NCBI GenBank assembly: GCA_024236495.1
Contig: JACKKJ010000018.1
Span: forward strand, 1 to 13,405
Reading direction: 5' to 3'
Source of the DNA: Paracoccaceae bacterium
GTDB lineage: Bacteria > Pseudomonadota > Alphaproteobacteria > Rhodobacterales > Rhodobacteraceae
Length of the DNA: 13,405 bases
A program made the position numbers and the translations under genes. Under the pieces are notes generated by a model, which saw only the letters and a list, made by a program, of their open reading frames with translations, was not told the origin of the DNA and did no database searches. This document shows positions 13,383 to 13,405 of the stretch, in pieces. Position 1 is the first letter of the stretch; the number at the start of each line of letters is the position of its first letter.

Positions 13383-13405
13383 CTGTCTTCTCCCGTTCGC
13401 GGGCG

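Overview
The window (about two-thirds G+C) looks like chromosomal DNA of a marine or phototrophic-type alphaproteobacterium of the Rhodobacterales. The evidence is the gene style, the zwf-pgl-pgi cluster with a nearby glk, the alphaproteobacterial form of the single HNH protein, and a GTGGAGTATTT-plus-hairpin intergenic element that I associate with this order. The genus cannot be fixed from the sequence alone.

Layout. Bases 1-549 hold the 3' end of a squalene/phytoene-synthase-fold gene (+). It faces an MFS transporter (636-1856, -) across a terminator-like hairpin element. An AlkA-type DNA glycosylase (1938-2567, +) diverges from the MFS gene and overlaps an alpha/beta-hydrolase esterase (2564-3229, +) by four bases. 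A short G-rich repeat array and a possible 35-residue exported peptide (3352-3459, +) follow. A VOC/glyoxalase-fold gene (3464-3880, -) and an HNH nuclease gene (4040-4639, +) diverge from a 159-bp region rich in dyad symmetry. Next come an agmatinase-family ureohydrolase (4699-5655, +), a hairpin, a RidA-family gene (5711-6061, -) and a tRNA-Gly(CCC) (6137-6210, -).

The metabolic core is zwf-pgl-pgi (6411-10170, +), packed as an operon behind a perfect 12-bp palindrome of the LacI-family operator type. glk (10167-11132, -) runs into it tail to tail. Together these genes cover glucose to glucose-6-P (Glk), fructose-6-P to and from glucose-6-P (Pgi), glucose-6-P to 6-phosphogluconolactone (Zwf) and on to 6-phosphogluconate (Pgl). 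That is the entry to the Entner-Doudoroff and oxidative pentose-phosphate routes; edd and eda are not in the window. The right end is a fused two-domain peptide-type ABC ATPase (11298-13382, -), whose permease and binding-protein partners would lie beyond the right edge.

I found no mobile element, phage gene, CRISPR array or defence island. The window is mostly ordinary core metabolism. The points worth a second look are regulatory (dyads at zwf, HNH and glk; a possibly leaderless VOC gene), a synthase-fold protein that lacks its catalytic aspartates, two four-cysteine clusters in the ABC ATPase, a candidate micro-peptide, and a CTAG shared as both stop codons by pgi and glk.
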